Assembly (NCBI GenBank): GCA_904418845.1
Contig: CAJFQC010000022.1
Span: 1 to 41,702, forward strand
Direction: 5' to 3'
From: an uncultured Ruminococcus sp.
GTDB lineage: Bacteria; Bacillota; Clostridia; Lachnospirales; Lachnospiraceae
Length of the DNA: 41,702 nt
In this document: positions 32,717 through 41,554 of the stretch, one piece after another
Position numbering within the stretch: the stretch's first letter is position 1
How the letters are laid out: each line of letters starts with the position of its first letter
Made by a program: the position numbers and the translations under genes
Notes under the pieces: model-generated
Database searches by the model: none
What the model saw: the letters and a program-made list of their open reading frames with translations, nothing else
What the model was told of the DNA's origin: nothing

Positions 32717-33898
32717 CTACTCAGCCTGAAGAACTTTGTATTTTCCTTCTTCAACAACAACGACTGTCGGCTGCTTTGTCGGCTCGCCGTCCTCGCCCCA
32801 TGTGATCTGTTTTCCTGTAAGTCCGTCGATCTGGATCTCTGTCATCGCTGTCTTCAGAGCATCACTCATGTCGGAAATGCTCATATCCGGTGTGACGTCT
32901 GCTTTCTCAATCGCTGCTTTGAGTACATAGACACAGTCATATGCATCTGCCGCGAACTGGTTCGGTGTTCCGCCGAACTGAGAGTCAAAGTCTGACACAA
33001 ATCTCTGTGTGGCCTCATCCTCTGCATCCGCTGTAAACGGTGTGAGGAACATCAGCCCCTCAGCCAGCGCTGTGTCAAATCCGTCCAGCGCAAGAAGTCC
33101 GTCCATGCCGTCGCATCCGAACCACTTCGGCTCAAAGCCCATCTTATCTGCCTGCGCGAGAATCAGAGATGCCTCCTGATAGTAGATTGGAAGGAACACA
33201 AGCTCAGCGCCTGCATCTTTTGCCTTCTGGAGCTGTACGGAGAAATCTGTCTTACTGTCCGCTGTAAATGCCTCTGCGGATACGACGTCGATCCCTGCTG
33301 TATCCGCTTCCTCCATAAACTTCTGATAGATGCCTGAAGAATATGTGTCGGAGCTGTTGTAAATGACCGCTACCTTTTCCGCAAGACCGTTCTCGGAAAT
33401 ATAATCTGCTGACGCTTTACCCTGGTTCGGGTCAGAGAAGCACATACGGAATGCATTGTCATACTGGATACTCTCAACAGCCGTAGCTGACGGTGTGAGC
33501 TGGAACATATTGTCGGCATGAGATTCCTCAACGACAGCCGTACACGGTGTGGATGTGACTGTACCGATGAGCAGCTGCATGCCCCAGTCCTTCAGCGTGT
33601 TGTACGCGTTGACTGCCTTCTCGGAATCAGACTGGTCATCCTCGAACTGATACTCAATCTGATAACCGTTGATGCCGCCGTCCGCATTGATCTCGTCAAC
33701 TGCAAGCTGGATACCGTTCTTTACGGCAGTTCCATAAATCGCGTTATCGCCTGTCGTAGGTCCGATGCCTCCAATCATGAATACATCCCCGCCGGATGCT
33801 GATCCACTGTCACCGCCGTCCTTGCTTCCGCAGGCTGCCAGTGAAAACACAAGTGCTGACGTAAGCGCTATGCTTGCTGCTTTCTTTAACATTTTCAT
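32717..33898 (-). CDS. Branched-chain amino acid ABC transporter substrate-binding lipoprotein
   Basis: A 393-residue extracytoplasmic receptor of the LivJ/Peripla_BP_6 family. A lipoprotein signal peptide ends in LAAC (Cys 23), followed by a Gly/Ser/Asp spacer. The mature part starts FMIGGIGPTTGDNAIYGTAVKNG, shown here as a typical family opening, and continues with AVDEINADGGINGY. The domain has the usual two lobes (LIGTVTSTPCTAVVEE; LPIYYQEASLILAQADKMG). It stands alone: no permease or ATPase gene of a Liv system is adjacent. Start ATG 33898 follows AGGAGGAAAA. The ligand cannot be told from sequence. Confidence 0.92.
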   Translation of the reverse strand: MKMLKKAASIALTSALVFSLAACGSKDGGDSGSASGGDVFMIGGIGPTTGDNAIYGTAVKNGIQLAVDEINADGGINGYQIEYQFEDDQSDSEKAVNAYNTLKDWGMQLLIGTVTSTPCTAVVEESHADNMFQLTPSATAVESIQYDNAFRMCFSDPNQGKASADYISENGLAEKVAVIYNSSDTYSSGIYQKFMEEADTAGIDVVSAEAFTADSKTDFSVQLQKAKDAGAELVFLPIYYQEASLILAQADKMGFEPKWFGCDGMDGLLALDGFDTALAEGLMFLTPFTADAEDEATQRFVSDFDSQFGGTPNQFAADAYDCVYVLKAAIEKADVTPDMSISDMSDALKTAMTEIQIDGLTGKQITWGEDGEPTKQPTVVVVEEGKYKVLQAE

Positions 33899-33935
33899 AA
33901 TACTTTTCCTCCTATCTCAAAATGCTAATGCTAAT

Positions 33936-33964
33936 ATCGTACTCTCACTCAAAGCATTTGTCAA
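33936..33964 (-). promoter_or_regulatory. Sigma-A promoter of the binding-protein gene
   Basis: On the minus strand, TTGACA (33959-33964), 17 nt, TACGAT (33936-33941), about 40 nt upstream of the start codon. A direct repeat of GCTAAT (at 33924-33929 and 33930-33935 region of the plus strand) lies just downstream of the -10. Confidence 0.72.
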
Positions 33965-33996
33965 GCAAAAACCGAACGCGCTCTTTTTCCACTTTC

Positions 33997-34116
33997 TCAT
34001 TTTGTGCCGCCATACACAATTTTTTCGAGCCTGAAGGCCAGCAGGATCTCCCTCTCGGTCTCCATACCGCACTAAAGAATACTGTCTTTTAATTCTTCCA
34101 GAAGTTCTGTGTCCAT
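33997..34116 (-). pseudogene. Short open stretch after jetC, possible remnant of a fourth gene
   Basis: Starting 4 nt after the jetC stop, ATG 34116 opens a 14-codon frame (MDTELLEELKDSIL) with GGCGGAG upstream, ended by TAG at 34072-34074. The same frame then continues open for 24 more codons (ending LEKIVYGGTK) to TGA at 33997-33999. The position is where jetD would be expected. A decayed 5' fragment is possible, but there is no family match I can claim, and 40 codons could be chance. Confidence 0.2.
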
Positions 34117-34120
34117 CTTC

Positions 34121-37100
34121 TCAAGCTCCGCCCTCTTCCTCTCCCTTGATCATGTTCAGATAGCCTCCTTTGTCAATGTGCATCATGGTAACCTGGTTTC
34201 GGAAGCGCCGGAACCCGTAGACGCTGTCCACGTTGCGGATCAGAGACTGGAGACGTTCATCAGGCACGCAGACGATGAGCTGTAGTTCCAGCTCCCGCGC
34301 GTATCTTAAGCACACCTCGCTTCTTTCCTTGTCCATCTTGGAAAATGCTTCGTCCAGAAGCACCAGGCGTATCTTTGAATCCCGGTTGCTCTGCTGCATA
34401 TACAGCATGGCGAACCCTGCAAGGAGCGCCACATATTTGGGGTTCTGACCCTCACCGCCAGAATCCACGCCCGCCATGTCATCCACATAGTTTTTCTTTT
34501 CATGGCCACTTTCATCAATGGTCTGCTCATACATACTGAAATTCAGGTAATTCCTGTAATCCGCGAAGCGCTCCATCTCCTGGCGGCGTCGTTCGCGCCC
34601 GGCCTCTTCCTCATCGCGCGGAGGCATGAATTTCTGTGTGAGGAGATGGATCTTCTGCTCATATTTGCGGAAGAATTCATCTTCCAGAAGGCTCATCTGC
34701 CCTTCCATACCGTCACGATCCACTACCTTGCTGTCCAGCTCTTCCGCCATCAGCATATCATAGAACTGTCCGTTTTCATTTTTCGCGGGCAGGATGTCGA
34801 TCTGATAGATACTGTCGGAGAACCGTATCCTAGACAGCATCTGGTTGATCTGTCTGCGATGTCGGTACGCGGCTTTGATCTCTCCGTGTATAGTGGCGAT
34901 CACATTATCACGCAGGGAATGATAGACGAGTTCATATTGTTTCTGAAACTCCTTCTTATATTTCGGTTCGAAATCTTTCCGGCATCTCTCCAGCGTCTTA
35001 TCGTATACGCCATTATCATGCTCTACACCCGTAAAACCGTATGACGGATAAGCGTTATTAAACGCATTCCTTGCCTGGGTACGCTTATCTCTGGCCTTCT
35101 CTTCCTGGTCGGACAACTCTTCAAGCCTGTTCCTCTTTTCCTGCCGACAGGCGGCTTCACTTTTCTTTGACAGCGTCTCCTTCACCTCGGCAAGCAGCGT
35201 TTCATCCGGTATATAACCCTGTCTTAAAATTTCAAGCCGCTCTTCCAGATCGCGGATGTCACGCTCTGCTCTTCCTTTCATCTCTCCAAGACGTATCTGC
35301 TCTTTCTGTAGAGTAATCACTTCTTCCTCTTTGCCTTTGATCAGACCAGTCAGTGATGCCTCCCTCCTGCGAAGGTCTGCTGCCAGCGTCCCGTCTTTGA
35401 GCTCGTCAAGTTCTTTCTCCAGCCGCTCCTGCCTTTTAAAATATTCTTCTAATTCACCGGCCGCTCCGGCAAGACGGAGAAGCTGATCTGTTTCCTGATT
35501 CAGCCGCTCAAACTGCTGCGCTTCCTTGAGGACAGCTTCGGTCTGCCGCTGCGCGATAAGGAACTGCTGGAATTCCGTAATCTCTTCCTCCAGCTCTCTC
35601 AGCTTTGCCCTGGAAACTCTTGTACCGATACAGGCATTTTTCGTGTAGTCCTTTTTTCTCAGATGCCGGAACCTGTACCCGCTGTAGGAATAGCAGTCCG
35701 GTGTGACACCGTCATGCACTGTATCAAGCTCTTCCACGGTCTCACACTTCTGAATCTTTCCCAGATAGCGCTTTAAGCACCAGTCCACGTAGGATACATC
35801 CGTATGCACTGCCTCATAGAGAGAATTCTTCTCCGCGGAAGGTGAATCCCGTTTTACCGCCGCGCTGTTGATTAGATCCACCTCTTCAAACTGCTTCATC
35901 CTGCGGAACAGTTTTGCTGCGTCGAGAGCGTAAGCAGGCTCTGTTATCATGCTCCTTTTGATCCTTCCGAGACGCCCTTCCACAGCATTTTTCCATTTTT
36001 CATCCGTGATATCAAAAAGATCCGCAAGGATATGCACCTCGATCTTTCTCCCGTAACGATGGCTTAATTCCTGCTGCAACTCATGCCGTGCTTTCTTAAG
36101 GTCAGCCGGGTAAGGCTTTCGGTCATTGCGCATATCCTCTGCTGCGTCCGACTTCTCGCGCAGCTCCTTTTCCATCTCCCTGATGCCGCTCTGGATCTCG
36201 GACAGCTCATTTGAAATATTGTCAAAAGCAGCGTTGATATGGCGTTTCAACTCCCCGCAGACGGAAGCCGTCACTTCTCCCTGACGGAAATCCTGAATCA
36301 GCTGGAGCGCGCGGTTGCTCACATAGTCCGTGACCAGCTCGTCCTCCTCCCATCTTTTAAGCCCCTGTATGATAAGCCTCCACTGGGCGGAATTATTCTC
36401 AAGAAGACGGATGGTCGTCTCCAGTTCTTTTAATTCCTGTTTTTTCCGTCCATAGTCGCTCTCCTTGAGCCCGGCCTTTACGTCAACAAGCTCTGTGCGG
36501 GCATCTTCAAGCGCTGCCTGGAGTTCGTTCTGTTCCGCCTCAGCCTTTCCTGCCGCGTCTTTCAGCGATTCCAGATCGCTTCTGCGGGATTCCAGGCGCA
36601 CAGTGCAGCCCTCGATATCGATATATTTCAAGATCTGCTCTGTGCGTACCTTGTCCGCGCGCACATTCGTCAGCTCCCGGTCACATCCCTGGATTGTATC
36701 AAGCATGGCGATTCTCTTCTCCAGATCCTCCACTCTCTCCTTGATCTCACGGTATGCCCCCAGCTGATCGCTGATCGCCGTTACCGTATCTTCCTGGCTC
36801 TTGGGGAACATATAATCCCGGATAAACTGTCCTGTCCCGCTTGTCATCTTAAGGGCGATGGCGCTCTTCTCCATAGTGATCATGCGCCCCGGCTCTACAT
36901 AACCGAATATTATGTCATAGAGAGTGTTCAGATAGGCCTCTCTCGAAGGATAGACACGGTTCACATCTCCATGTCCCCGGTTGTCCTCACTGCGGCTCCT
37001 TTCTCCCGTCAGCTTCTTGATCTGGGCGATAGTGTAAGGCACGCCATTCTGAAGGTATCCGTCCTCCGGGAATCTGCCCGAATGGCTGAAATAATTATAT

Positions 37101-37483
37101 TTTTTCAGCTCCACGTCCCCTTTTGACACCTCGAAAGCTGCGCCGACACAGGTCACGATATGATTCCCTGTATCCTCGATCTCCAGAACGATCTGGGAGC
37201 AGAAGTCCACTCCCCCGCGGTTGGCGCTTCCGTCCTTCTGGGCACCGCGCAGGTAGCTTAAGACGCTTCTTTTATTCTTTGAATCGTCTGCCGCCTTGTT
37301 CAGAAAATTGGCGGACACACTTCCGTACAGGACGACCTGTATGGCGTCCATAACAGTCGATTTTCCCGATCCGCTCTTCCCGCTGAACAGGTTCACATGC
37401 TCATGGAACTCAAGTATCTTGTGACTGATGCCGCCCCAGTTATTGATCAGCATCCTCGTAAATAATTTCTTCGGCTGTCTCAA
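34121..37483 (-). CDS. jetC: JetC-like SMC/MukB-type ATPase
   Basis: A 1120-residue SMC-like ATPase of the Wadjet JetC / MksB group. The N-terminal head has Walker A GKSGSGKST (residues 35-43) after INNWGGISHKILEF. Long coiled coils (about 270-450 and 620-800, rich in Glu/Lys/Leu) flank a central hinge-like region. The C-terminal head has the signature SGGEGQ and Walker B LVLLDEAFSKMD. The start is probably TTG 37483, with GGAG about 11 nt upstream, overlapping jetB by 44 nt; ATG 37453 is an alternative with a poorer ribosome site. Family members load as motors on DNA, and in Wadjet they restrict plasmids together with JetA, JetB and the JetD nuclease. No JetD follows here. Confidence 0.85.
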   Translation of the reverse strand: MRQPKKLFTRMLINNWGGISHKILEFHEHVNLFSGKSGSGKSTVMDAIQVVLYGSVSANFLNKAADDSKNKRSVLSYLRGAQKDGSANRGGVDFCSQIVLEIEDTGNHIVTCVGAAFEVSKGDVELKKYNYFSHSGRFPEDGYLQNGVPYTIAQIKKLTGERSRSEDNRGHGDVNRVYPSREAYLNTLYDIIFGYVEPGRMITMEKSAIALKMTSGTGQFIRDYMFPKSQEDTVTAISDQLGAYREIKERVEDLEKRIAMLDTIQGCDRELTNVRADKVRTEQILKYIDIEGCTVRLESRRSDLESLKDAAGKAEAEQNELQAALEDARTELVDVKAGLKESDYGRKKQELKELETTIRLLENNSAQWRLIIQGLKRWEEDELVTDYVSNRALQLIQDFRQGEVTASVCGELKRHINAAFDNISNELSEIQSGIREMEKELREKSDAAEDMRNDRKPYPADLKKARHELQQELSHRYGRKIEVHILADLFDITDEKWKNAVEGRLGRIKRSMITEPAYALDAAKLFRRMKQFEEVDLINSAAVKRDSPSAEKNSLYEAVHTDVSYVDWCLKRYLGKIQKCETVEELDTVHDGVTPDCYSYSGYRFRHLRKKDYTKNACIGTRVSRAKLRELEEEITEFQQFLIAQRQTEAVLKEAQQFERLNQETDQLLRLAGAAGELEEYFKRQERLEKELDELKDGTLAADLRRREASLTGLIKGKEEEVITLQKEQIRLGEMKGRAERDIRDLEERLEILRQGYIPDETLLAEVKETLSKKSEAACRQEKRNRLEELSDQEEKARDKRTQARNAFNNAYPSYGFTGVEHDNGVYDKTLERCRKDFEPKYKKEFQKQYELVYHSLRDNVIATIHGEIKAAYRHRRQINQMLSRIRFSDSIYQIDILPAKNENGQFYDMLMAEELDSKVVDRDGMEGQMSLLEDEFFRKYEQKIHLLTQKFMPPRDEEEAGRERRRQEMERFADYRNYLNFSMYEQTIDESGHEKKNYVDDMAGVDSGGEGQNPKYVALLAGFAMLYMQQSNRDSKIRLVLLDEAFSKMDKERSEVCLRYARELELQLIVCVPDERLQSLIRNVDSVYGFRRFRNQVTMMHIDKGGYLNMIKGEEEGGA

Positions 37484-38078
37484 GCTCTTCTGTCTCCTCT
37501 CTGTATTCCTCGATCAGTGCATTGATATCTCCTGCTGTCACATACATATTGATGGTACTGTAAATATAGATCGGCGTGTCATCCTCCACATCGCGCACCG
37601 CGCCGGGCACGTCGATCACCTGGTGCATACGCATCAGATACAGCGCCTCCCGCCATTGGACAACGGTGAGTTTCTCAGGGATCAGGTTCGCATTCTTCCC
37701 GTACTCACGCATTTCCTTAAGCGTCGTCACAGGAGCGTTCAGGCCCTCGCCCATGATCTTGTCCCGGTAAATGAGTTTCATCACCAGAAGGATAACCGTG
37801 GCAGTCAGACTTAGTTTCTCCATCTGCACGCCGTCGCCTGTCAGCCGGAAAACACGCTCCTGGGAATCATGGATGAGTTCACATCCTAATACGGATACAT
37901 AATCCTCGATAAAACCCCTGTGTCTGGCACATGTCTCATACTGGGAATTGTCCCTTGGCGTCAGCGTGGCCGGATCGTACTTCACCTGTAAGATACATGT
38001 CTGCCGGAACAGCGCCTGTATGGTCTTTTTGATCTGTTCGCCCTCTGTGACAGACACTTCTTCTAAATATGTAAACAT
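37440..38078 (-). CDS. jetB: JetB-like (DUF4194 / MksE-type) protein
   Basis: A 212-residue protein corresponding to the kite-type subunit (MukE/MksE/JetB) that binds the kleisin and helps control the SMC ATPase. Typical DUF4194 features: an N-terminal helical block (QIKKTIQALFRQTCILQ), a central winged-helix region with GDGVQMEKLSLTATVILLVMKLIY (read in two parts), and VQWREALYLMRMHQVIDV. The C terminus is acidic. GGAGG lies 8 nt upstream of ATG 38078, 3 nt after jetA. It overlaps jetC by 44 nt. The function is by family inference. Confidence 0.85.
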   Translation of the reverse strand: MFTYLEEVSVTEGEQIKKTIQALFRQTCILQVKYDPATLTPRDNSQYETCARHRGFIEDYVSVLGCELIHDSQERVFRLTGDGVQMEKLSLTATVILLVMKLIYRDKIMGEGLNAPVTTLKEMREYGKNANLIPEKLTVVQWREALYLMRMHQVIDVPGAVRDVEDDTPIYIYSTINMYVTAGDINALIEEYREETEELETAEEIIYEDADQ

Positions 38079-38081
38079 CCT

Positions 38082-39581
38082 CTAATCCTCCCGTATCTCA
38101 AGATCCGTAAACCGCAGCCCCCGGCCGTTCTCCTGCTCCGCGCCCAGAGTGATCTCTTTCTCGGTATGGGCTGTCTCCGTAGCCTCCTGCCAGATGAAGA
38201 ACAGCTTCTCCAGATCTTCCACTGATCTTACCGTGTCCTTCGTTGTCCGGAAAACGCCGCCCGACTGGTTCTTCCTCTTAAATGCCTCCAATTCCTTCTG
38301 TGTATACAAGGGCTTCAGTACAAAAGAATCCAGCCCTTCACTCTCCCTGCTCTCTTCTGCCACTGCCTGGGGCGCGAATTCCACCCGGTCTGCTGATCTG
38401 CGCCTGTGCATGCTGTTCTCTGTCATCACGCTGTAAGGCCTGCTCATGGGTATCCGCTCTGAGAGCGCCCGGATCATCTCTTCCTTTCGTCCGCAGCGGT
38501 GGAGCATATCCACGAATATAATGGTCTGATCCTCCTGCGCGCCTTCTCTTAATACATAACGTATTCTCGCCGCCGCACGGCTGGCAAAAACGGTCTTCTG
38601 CTCGATCAGCTTATTGTATCTCTTCTCGATAGCGTCAAACTGCCGTTCAATACGAAGCATCGTGTCCGCAGCCCGGATGCACGATTCTATCAAACGCTCC
38701 ATGCGTACGATTTTCCGTGAGTCTGCGCCTGGCAGCCCATGTCCTCCCGTACCCGGCTGTTCCTCGGCAGCATCCTGACCCGGATCATCGTCCCGGAGCT
38801 TCTGCCTTTCTGATCGCAGCTCCGCTTCCGCTCTTTCCCTTCGCATGTCATTTTCTCTTAAATTCTTATCGATCAGCTCTTTTACTGCTTCCTTATATCT
38901 ATAAAAACTATCTGTAGTGGTCAGTATGGCGTATTTCTTGCTGTCGCTGTTATTGATCTCCCGAACAAGCACCTCCTGTATGCCGCGGAAATCCTTCTGC
39001 CTGGAGAGCTCGTCAAAATATCCTCTCATGCCGTCCTGCATGTTCACCAGCATCTGCACCAGCTTTTTCGACACACGCAGCGCACTGTTTAAGATCTCAT
39101 TATTTTTCTCCGAGTCAGAGCTGTATGTATACAGATGACTGTATATGGTCATCACGCTCTCCCGCTCCTCGCTCTCATTCTCGTCGAACAACCGGCGAAA
39201 CAATTCCACATACATCTGGCTGTACTCCGGAAATGTGACCACATAGCTGTTAAGCGTCTCGTCATAATCCTGACGCAGCCATCCCCATTCCTCGAAATGC
39301 TTGAGGCAGACTGACGCCATGTTAGATCGGGTCAGAAAGATCCCTTCCTCGTCGCAGTTGTCCTCATCCCACAGAAGGGTGGCCGACGCGATCTTCTCAT
39401 TCATCACTGCCCGGCACTCCTTCTCCGTCAATCCCAGTACGGAATACGAAAGGCTCATCTCCTCGTGTATCGCCGCCAGGAACAACATGTAATAGTCCGT
39501 GTATTTACTTGCAAATAATTTATAGAAATCCCTTGGGATCCTGCTCATCAGATTCATTGTCCTGCCATGTACCTCTTTCAT
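38082..39581 (-). CDS. jetA: JetA-like (DUF5716, kleisin-type) protein
   Basis: A 499-residue protein of the Wadjet JetA group, the kleisin subunit that bridges the SMC heads. The N terminus (SRIPRDFYKLFASKYTDYYM) and the winged-helix-like region up to about residue 130 are family-like. A long charged coiled coil spans about 240-350, with an acidic low-complexity insert near 265-290 (DDDPGQDAAEEQPG). The C-terminal part ends in an Asp/Glu-rich tail. The start is uncertain: ATG 39581 has a weak AAGAAG site, and ATG 39557 (MNLMSRIPRD) is an alternative. It lies 8 nt after the phosphofructokinase gene and 3 nt before jetB. Confidence 0.8.
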   Translation of the reverse strand: MKEVHGRTMNLMSRIPRDFYKLFASKYTDYYMLFLAAIHEEMSLSYSVLGLTEKECRAVMNEKIASATLLWDEDNCDEEGIFLTRSNMASVCLKHFEEWGWLRQDYDETLNSYVVTFPEYSQMYVELFRRLFDENESEERESVMTIYSHLYTYSSDSEKNNEILNSALRVSKKLVQMLVNMQDGMRGYFDELSRQKDFRGIQEVLVREINNSDSKKYAILTTTDSFYRYKEAVKELIDKNLRENDMRRERAEAELRSERQKLRDDDPGQDAAEEQPGTGGHGLPGADSRKIVRMERLIESCIRAADTMLRIERQFDAIEKRYNKLIEQKTVFASRAAARIRYVLREGAQEDQTIIFVDMLHRCGRKEEMIRALSERIPMSRPYSVMTENSMHRRRSADRVEFAPQAVAEESRESEGLDSFVLKPLYTQKELEAFKRKNQSGGVFRTTKDTVRSVEDLEKLFFIWQEATETAHTEKEITLGAEQENGRGLRFTDLEIRED

Positions 39582-39589
39582 GGTTCTTC

Positions 39590-40504
39590 TTATTTCATAT
39601 CATCCATTATCTGCATCTGCGCCTGGATCTGTTCTTTTGTGGCGAGCCATGAGGTAAATGCCGTGGCGCTTCCTGCGGCGGTCCCCAGTTTTAACGCCTC
39701 CTCATAACTTCCTCTTCTTAAATACCCGGCAAGGAATCCCGCCACCATAGAATCCCCCGCACCCACGGAACTGACTACGTTGCCTTTCGGGGGAAGTCGT
39801 TTGATCACTTCGCCGTTGTCCGCCACGAGGATGGCGCCGTCCCCTGCCATAGAGACAAGTACATTTCCCGCGCCCATTTTCTGGAGCTTTCTTGCGTAAA
39901 GGATGACCTCCTCATCACTTTTAAGTGTTACCCCGAACATCTCTCCCAGCTCATAGTTGTTCGGCTTGATAAGAAACGGATGGTATTTCAATGTGTTCAG
40001 CAGAAGATCCTGTGTGGCATCCACACTGATGCGCACCTTTCTCCCGGAAAGTCTTTCCATGATCTTCTCGTACATATCGCCGGGAAGCGTGTTGGGAATA
40101 CTGCCTGAGAGCACGAGCACATCCTCCTCCCCGATCCCTTCTAATTTTTGATATAGTTCCGTGATCTTCTCCTCAGAGATGTCCGGTCCCTGCCCGTTGA
40201 TCTCGAACTCATCGTCCGACTTCACTTTTACATTAATGCGGGTCAATCCTTCATCCAGCGCGATAAAGTCCGTATCGCAGCCATACTCCCTTAGCATCTG
40301 CTCCATCGCTATCCCCGTAAATCCCGCCCGGAATCCGAGCGCCCTGCTCTTTACATCCAGATTGGACGCTATGACCGCCACATTGTTTCCTTTTCCGCCG
40401 GGATAGACATGTTCCTTGGATGTCCGGTTGACTGTGTCTTTCTGAAAATGCTCCACCTGGACTACATAGTCCAGAGACGGATTAAATGTCACTGTATAGA
40501 TCAT
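39590..40504 (-). CDS. fruK: 1-phosphofructokinase family sugar kinase (PfkB)
   Basis: A 304-residue PfkB-family kinase, probably fructose-1-phosphate kinase or a tagatose-6-phosphate kinase relative. It begins MIYTVTFNPSLDYVV, has the PfkB signature 1 (VYPGGKGNNVAVIASNLD in part), NGQGPDIS, LSGSIPNTLPGDMY, KPNNYELGEMFG, and the C-terminal catalytic motif GAGDSMVAGFLAGYL. CAGGAA precedes ATG 40504. No PTS fructose transporter or FruR regulator lies next to it, which is unusual for fruK. It lies between the amidase and jetA with gaps of only 17 and 8 nt, so all five genes may be co-transcribed. Confidence 0.88.
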   Translation of the reverse strand: MIYTVTFNPSLDYVVQVEHFQKDTVNRTSKEHVYPGGKGNNVAVIASNLDVKSRALGFRAGFTGIAMEQMLREYGCDTDFIALDEGLTRINVKVKSDDEFEINGQGPDISEEKITELYQKLEGIGEEDVLVLSGSIPNTLPGDMYEKIMERLSGRKVRISVDATQDLLLNTLKYHPFLIKPNNYELGEMFGVTLKSDEEVILYARKLQKMGAGNVLVSMAGDGAILVADNGEVIKRLPPKGNVVSSVGAGDSMVAGFLAGYLRRGSYEEALKLGTAAGSATAFTSWLATKEQIQAQMQIMDDMK

Positions 40505-40521
40505 CTTTCATATTCCTGCTT

Positions 40522-41379
40522 CTACTGCCAGGCGGCAAAATATTCATCTACTCCATCAACAATGCCGGATACAAGCTTTATCTGATATTCCTCCGTAGCC
40601 ATAAGCTCATCCTCCTGAGGATTGGTCATATATCCCATCTCAAATATGGCCGTCGGAACCTGCGCCCAGTTGATCCCGCTCATTGTATCCGTCTCCCACA
40701 CCCTCTCCTTCCTGGCTCCTGTCATTTCGGCGGCATGGTTGAGGATCTGCTCCGCAAGCAGCTTACTCTCGTCATAGAGCGCGCCGTTGTATGGATTGGA
40801 AGGCGTCTGACAGATCGTCATCATCCCTGATACGCTTGTGTCTGTGGAGCCATTCGCATGTATCCGTATAAAAGCATCCGCTCCCGCCTCGTTCGCCACC
40901 TGCGCCCGCTCAGCATTAGAGATATTCACATCATTTGTCTCCCTGATCATCAGGACATCATAACCGCGCTTTATCAGCTCATCTTTAAGTTTCATCGACA
41001 CTTGTAACGTCAGCTCATATTCCGGTGTCCCGGTCGATATACCGGAAGTCCCTCCTGCAACCTTTGCTTTTTGCTCGGACGCGCCCGGCCCTATCGGTTC
41101 TGTCTCACTGTTTCCATACTGCTGATGCCCCGGATCGACAGCGACTAATAACCCTTTTTCCGCCTGTTCGGGCTGTTCCTGAACAGACGCGCCGGTTTCT
41201 TGTTCATTTTGCCCAGACTGAGACTCTTCTTCCATATTCTGCTCAGATAAGGTTTTCTTTTCTGCATCTGAAAAGATCTGCAGATCTTTTGGATTTTTCG
41301 TTTCTTTATCTTCTGTCTGACATCCACTCATAAAAAGTGCAGCCAGCATGCATACGACCACTGTCGTCTTTCTCCACAT
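40522..41379 (-). CDS. N-acetylmuramoyl-L-alanine amidase lipoprotein (Amidase_3)
   Basis: A 285-residue exported zinc amidase that cleaves the bond between MurNAc and the stem peptide. The lipobox is MSGC (Cys 20), so it is membrane-anchored. An acidic Glu/Gln-rich linker covers about residues 21-75. The catalytic domain shows [12 protein letters not shown] (zinc His), GTPEYELTL (zinc Glu), RIHANGS (zinc His) and [13 protein letters not shown] (catalytic Glu). Start ATG 41379 follows AAGGGGG. It leads the set amidase-fruK-jetABC and sits directly after an rRNA operon. Confidence 0.95.
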   Translation of the reverse strand: MWRKTTVVVCMLAALFMSGCQTEDKETKNPKDLQIFSDAEKKTLSEQNMEEESQSGQNEQETGASVQEQPEQAEKGLLVAVDPGHQQYGNSETEPIGPGASEQKAKVAGGTSGISTGTPEYELTLQVSMKLKDELIKRGYDVLMIRETNDVNISNAERAQVANEAGADAFIRIHANGSTDTSVSGMMTICQTPSNPYNGALYDESKLLAEQILNHAAEMTGARKERVWETDTMSGINWAQVPTAIFEMGYMTNPQEDELMATEEYQIKLVSGIVDGVDEYFAAWQ

Positions 41380-41412
41380 TATTGATACCCCCTTGCCTGT
41401 TCAATAAAACTG

Positions 41413-41441
41413 TTATACTAAAACATGAATCAAAGCAAAAA
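41413..41441 (-). promoter_or_regulatory. Possible promoter of the amidase-fruK-jetABC operon
   Basis: On the minus strand, TATAAC (41413-41418) with a weak TTTTGC (41436-41441) 17 nt upstream. The -35 overlaps the T-run of the rRNA terminator. It is the only candidate I see in the 56 nt between that terminator and the amidase start. Confidence 0.35.
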
Positions 41442-41473
41442 CACACCCTGAAGATTCTTCTCCGGGTGTGTCT
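41436..41473 (-). terminator. Terminator of the rRNA operon
   Basis: On the minus strand, ACACACCC (41465-41472) and GGGTGTGT (41442-41449) form an 8-bp stem with a 15-nt loop that can extend by GAAGA/TCTTC pairing. It is followed by TTTTT (41438-41442 region). It lies about 80 nt after the 23S 3' end. Confidence 0.88.
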
Positions 41474-41554
41474 TCTCATTCCTGTATAAATGTCCGTATA
41501 CCCTGAAAACTACATACAAAGAATCATCATCCATCTCTTTCCTATTCCCGCTCT

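Noticed and set aside
34121-37483. SbcC or RecN as identity for the 1120-residue SMC-like ATPase
   Set aside because: No SbcD nuclease partner is present, and the flanking DUF4194 and JetA-like genes fit the Jet/Mks arrangement much better.
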